Positions 61,724 through 64,000 of a stretch of DNA of 64,000 nt are shown one piece after another (the stretch's first letter is position 1; the number at the start of each line of letters is the position of its first letter). Origin of the DNA: G965200765 sp965203865 (GTDB lineage Bacteria > Pseudomonadota > Gammaproteobacteria > Arenicellales > JAJDZL01); the NCBI GenBank assembly GCA_965203865.1, contig OZ241916.1, forward strand, positions 930,001 to 994,000, read 5' to 3'. Position numbers and translations under genes: made by a program. The notes beneath the pieces were generated by a model. That model had not been told where the DNA came from and made no database searches. It saw nothing but the letters and a program-made list of their open reading frames with translations.

Positions 61724-63016
61724 ATGAGTAGAATGATAAGTCCAAGCCAGGAGAAAAAGCAAGAGCTGAATGAGATGATTGAGAATGGTTTCGCTGGCGA
61801 AGGGGATGTTTTTCGGGAGTTTATCAAATTGACAGTGGAAAGCGTGTTTCAGCAGGCGCTGGAAGATGAGCAGAGTGAGTTTTTGGATCGAGGGCGCTAC
61901 CAGCGCAAGTCGGAGCCGTCGACGGTGCACCGCAACGGCTACGAACCGGGGCATTTGAAGACTGCGGAGGGAGTGATGCAAGTGAAGTTGCCGCAGGTTC
62001 GCGGTCTGGGCGAGCCGTATCGCTCGCGGTTGTGGAGCGAGATGCCGCGTACCAGCGAATCGCTGAAGTCGCTGGTGGTGGAGATGTATGTGAACGGCAT
62101 GTCGACCCGCGACATTGAGCATTCGATGGAGGCGGCGCTGGGCGAGTTTTCGTTGTCGAAGAGTACCGTCAGTCGCCTGTGCGAGTCGCTGAGCGAGGAC
62201 TACGAGCGTTTCAAGGAGCGCGACTTGAGTGGCTACGACGTGGCGTATTTGTTTGTGGATGCGGTGTACGAGCCGTTGCGTCGTCACGGCACCCGCAGCG
62301 GTGTTCTGTGCTGCTGGGCGATTTGCAGCGATGGCAGTCGGGTGCTGCTGGACCTGACCTTGGCCAACAGCGAGAGCAAGGTATCGGTGATTGAGTTTTT
62401 TCAAGGGATGATTCGCCGGGGTCTTCAGCCGCCGCTGACGGTGACCACCGATGGTGCCGGGGGACTGATGGCGGCGGTGGAGGAGACGTGGCCGCGCACC
62501 TTGCGAGTGCGCTGCTGGTTTCACAAGATGCAGAATCTGCGGCAGAAGGTTCCGCCGAGCTTGTGGCCGGAATTTCGGCATCGGGTGACCGACTTTCGGG
62601 ATGCACCGGATGAAGCCGAGGCTCGTCGCCGGCTGGAATCCATCCAGGCCGACTATGGCCGCGAGTTGCCCGAAGCCTTGCGTTGCCTAACCGACGACCT
62701 GGAAGCTTCGATGAACCATTTGGAGGTTCCGCCGCGGCACCGGCAGAATGTTCGCACGGTGAATCTGGTGGAGCGCAGCTTCGTAGAGGAGCGCCGACGA
62801 ACCAAGGTGATCCCGCATCTGTGGGGCGAAAGAGATCTGACCAAGCTGGTGTATTCGGTGCTGATCCGATTGAGCGAACGCTGGTGCAAGCGCCGGTACT
62901 CGGAATCGGAAGAATGGCAGATCCGAGAGCTGCGCATGCGACTTTATCCAGAGCAGGAGGCGAGAAAACCCGTGCCAAGAACCAGAACTCGCAGAAGTGC
63001 GGCGAAAGCCGCCTAG
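61724..63016 (+). CDS. IS256-family transposase
   Basis: 430 residues from ATG at 61724, with GAGGAGG upstream. The DDE set is visible: VAYLFVDAVYEPLRRHG (Asp), TVTTDGAGGLMAAVE (Asp), and RTVNLVERSFVEERRRTKVI, with the Glu in NLVER and the K/R-rich end of the family. MSRMISPSQEKKQELNEMIE opens the N-terminal helical part. The frame is intact, so the element may be active. The stop lies inside the right inverted repeat. Confidence 0.95.
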   Translation: MSRMISPSQEKKQELNEMIENGFAGEGDVFREFIKLTVESVFQQALEDEQSEFLDRGRYQRKSEPSTVHRNGYEPGHLKTAEGVMQVKLPQVRGLGEPYRSRLWSEMPRTSESLKSLVVEMYVNGMSTRDIEHSMEAALGEFSLSKSTVSRLCESLSEDYERFKERDLSGYDVAYLFVDAVYEPLRRHGTRSGVLCCWAICSDGSRVLLDLTLANSESKVSVIEFFQGMIRRGLQPPLTVTTDGAGGLMAAVEETWPRTLRVRCWFHKMQNLRQKVPPSLWPEFRHRVTDFRDAPDEAEARRRLESIQADYGRELPEALRCLTDDLEASMNHLEVPPRHRQNVRTVNLVERSFVEERRRTKVIPHLWGERDLTKLVYSVLIRLSERWCKRRYSESEEWQIRELRMRLYPEQEARKPVPRTRTRRSAAKAA

Positions 63017-63044
63017 ACTTTTACAGGAAATTAGAGACTTGACC
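63014..63044 (-). repeat. Right terminal inverted repeat of the IS256-family element
   Basis: Complement of 61608-61638 with four mismatches. It overlaps the last codon and stop of the transposase gene. Confidence 0.85.
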
Positions 63045-63541
63045 ACAAATCGAGACAATGGCAAAAGTGGGTGAATCGGTGACCTTGAATTCTAAAAAAC
63101 GATAAGATATGTTGCTGGTAAATTTAAACTCTTTGTCGCCATTAACTCTGAAGTTCTCAAATCTCTCTTGTAACAACTCCCAGCAGATCTGCCCGGTCGT
63201 TGCATTAGCGATTGGCCTGCCGAGAAGTGTAGGACAAGGAAATGCGGGACATTTCACTTTGATGTATCGACTTGTGTTTGAACGGAATTATTTTTTCTCC
63301 TGAATATTGCAAGAAGTCAAGCGATGGTCCCACAGTTTCTGGCAATTTCAGGCCTGCTTTTTTATACTTTTTCGGATTGATTCTTCAATAAAATCATCTC
63401 ATCATACGATTCAAACAGGATTTTTCAAGACTGACAAATTAAAGTTGTCAAAGAGACTGATAGTATTGCAGAAAAGCATTATGGAGCTGGAACTTCTATC
63501 AGGCAATGCAGAAATTAGCTCACCAGCAAAATTCTGCAATA
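63045..63541. other. About 500 bases of intergenic DNA right of the IS element
   Basis: Short open frames exist on both strands, for example minus-strand 63021-63257, but none has a ribosome-binding site or a recognisable product. This may be the decayed flank of a gene hit by the IS element; nothing firmer can be said. Confidence 0.5.
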
Positions 63542-63793
63542 CTATCCGCCTTTTAGTGGTGGAATTATTGATACCCTGTCTGTCTCTTTAAGAACAAATG
63601 AATCTCGTTCCGAAGCCGGAACCATTTCACCATTGACCGATAGAAGATAGCCTTGCTGAGCTGGAAAACCCAAATGCTCGATCAAGGTTGCGATGGTTGC
63701 ATTTCCATTCAACTTGACTTCGATTTCACTGCCGTCAGTATTTTCAGGCAAATACTTGCTCAGAGTGCCGACAAGCTTGACTGACACTTTCAT
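63542..63793 (-). CDS. MoaD/ThiS-family sulfur carrier protein
   Basis: 83 residues, β-grasp size, ending PPLKGG. The C-terminal Gly-Gly is what is adenylated and thiolated in this family. VNGEMVPASERDSFVLKETD is the usual middle. It starts 3 bases after the stop of an aldehyde:ferredoxin oxidoreductase gene. Such pairing is common, because that enzyme needs a pterin-dithiolene (molybdopterin-type) cofactor, for which a MoaD protein donates sulfur. Confidence 0.9.
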   Translation of the reverse strand: MKVSVKLVGTLSKYLPENTDGSEIEVKLNGNATIATLIEHLGFPAQQGYLLSVNGEMVPASERDSFVLKETDRVSIIPPLKGG

Positions 63794-63796
63794 GAT

Positions 63797-64000
63797 TTAC
63801 GAGAGTCCCAAACGCTCAAGTGTTTCGTTAGTGGGAACCCCCTCTTCTGTCCAACCGCGAAGCTCATAATACTCTGGCAGCATTTTGTTCAGTTCGTTTA
63901 CCTTGCCTTTCGCCATTCCTGATTTGGCAGGTTCATTCAGCAACCTCGGTGGTAGTGAATCATCCTTACTGGTCAATCCTGCGGCGAGATTAAACTGTCG
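63797..64000 (-). CDS. Aldehyde:ferredoxin oxidoreductase, C-terminal end (rest outside window)
   Basis: The last 67 codons run off the right edge. The end MLPEYYELRGWTEEGVPTNE and ETLERLGLS is characteristic of the C terminus of tungsten/molybdenum aldehyde:ferredoxin oxidoreductases. The active site is outside the window. It is cotranscribed with the MoaD-like gene. Confidence 0.85.
   Translation of the reverse strand, partial: RQFNLAAGLTSKDDSLPPRLLNEPAKSGMAKGKVNELNKMLPEYYELRGWTEEGVPTNETLERLGLS

Larger units (their letters stand above)
61608..63044 (+). mobile_element. IS256-family insertion sequence
   Basis: About 1,437 bases with 31-base imperfect terminal inverted repeats (61608-61638 and 63014-63044, 27 matches), both starting GGT. 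One transposase gene fills the element. The usual 8-9-base target duplication was not found (left flank TGACACCA, right flank ACAAATCG), so the insertion is old or an end is misplaced. It is more GC-rich than the chromosome. Confidence 0.85.

Noticed and set aside
61600..63052. Target-site duplication of the IS256-family element
   Set aside because: The 8-9 bases flanking the inverted repeats do not match.
61540..63257. A minus-strand gene split by the IS256-family element
   Set aside because: Open frames on both flanks do not join cleanly in any frame after removal of the element, and neither shows a known family.
63307..63591. 94-codon plus-strand frame right of the IS element
   Set aside because: No ribosome-binding site, no family, and it overlaps the MoaD-like gene on the other strand.

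Overview
The window looks like chromosome from a moderate-GC gammaproteobacterium, probably free-living marine or host-associated. The order tig-clpP-clpX-lon-hupB-ppiD, the rnhA-dnaQ pair, mltD, a leucine attenuation leader before leuA and the aapJQMP amino-acid transporter all fit that group. No rRNA or species-specific marker is present, so the assignment stops there.

Region 1 (1-2.2 kb) holds housekeeping genes: the end of an aldehyde dehydrogenase, a TrmJ-type tRNA methyltransferase and a DUF3750-like membrane-anchored protein. Region 2 (2.2-17.5 kb) is accessory DNA, almost all on the minus strand. It starts with a ParB-like plus GHKL-ATPase module bracketed by a 48-bp direct repeat of the 3' end of a VOC-family gene. 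It continues with a PIN toxin and an unusual HTH-HTH-AbrB antitoxin, a DUF4143 ATPase with a palindrome over its start codon, a cas-less CRISPR remnant, an unknown protein, an exonuclease-BRCT protein, an EamA transporter, a type III-like Res helicase-nuclease whose methylase is reduced to 68 residues, an orphan Tat-exported solute-binding protein and a GIY-YIG-like protein.

Region 3 (17.5-29 kb) carries the aap transporter, a TnpB gene broken by one nonsense codon, lipA-gcvH, nadA, hemH and a solitary adenine methylase. Region 4 (29-44 kb) is core: tRNA-Leu, the trigger factor/Clp/Lon proteostasis block, HU, tRNA-Val, tRNA-Asp, ppiD, an attenuated leuA, a type 4 uracil-DNA glycosylase, mltD, a methyltransferase, rnhA and dnaQ. 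Region 5 (44-51.6 kb) is a ten-gene Mrp/Mnh-type cation/proton antiporter operon with three NuoM/L-like subunits and no full-length MrpA.

Region 6 (51.7-61.3 kb) has a SABATH-like carboxyl methyltransferase, an amidase, csaA and a roughly 2,000-residue Calx-beta autotransporter. The autotransporter is preceded by two long G tracts. The 12-G tract separates the only good start codon and ribosome-binding site from the signal peptide frame, so the gene reads as a phase-variable surface protein caught out of frame. Region 7 (61.3-64 kb) is an IS256-family element followed by a MoaD-like gene and the end of an aldehyde:ferredoxin oxidoreductase gene.

The strongest candidates for something undescribed are the repeat-bracketed ParB/GHKL module and the G-tract-controlled autotransporter. 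All assignments were made by reading the sequence without any database search.
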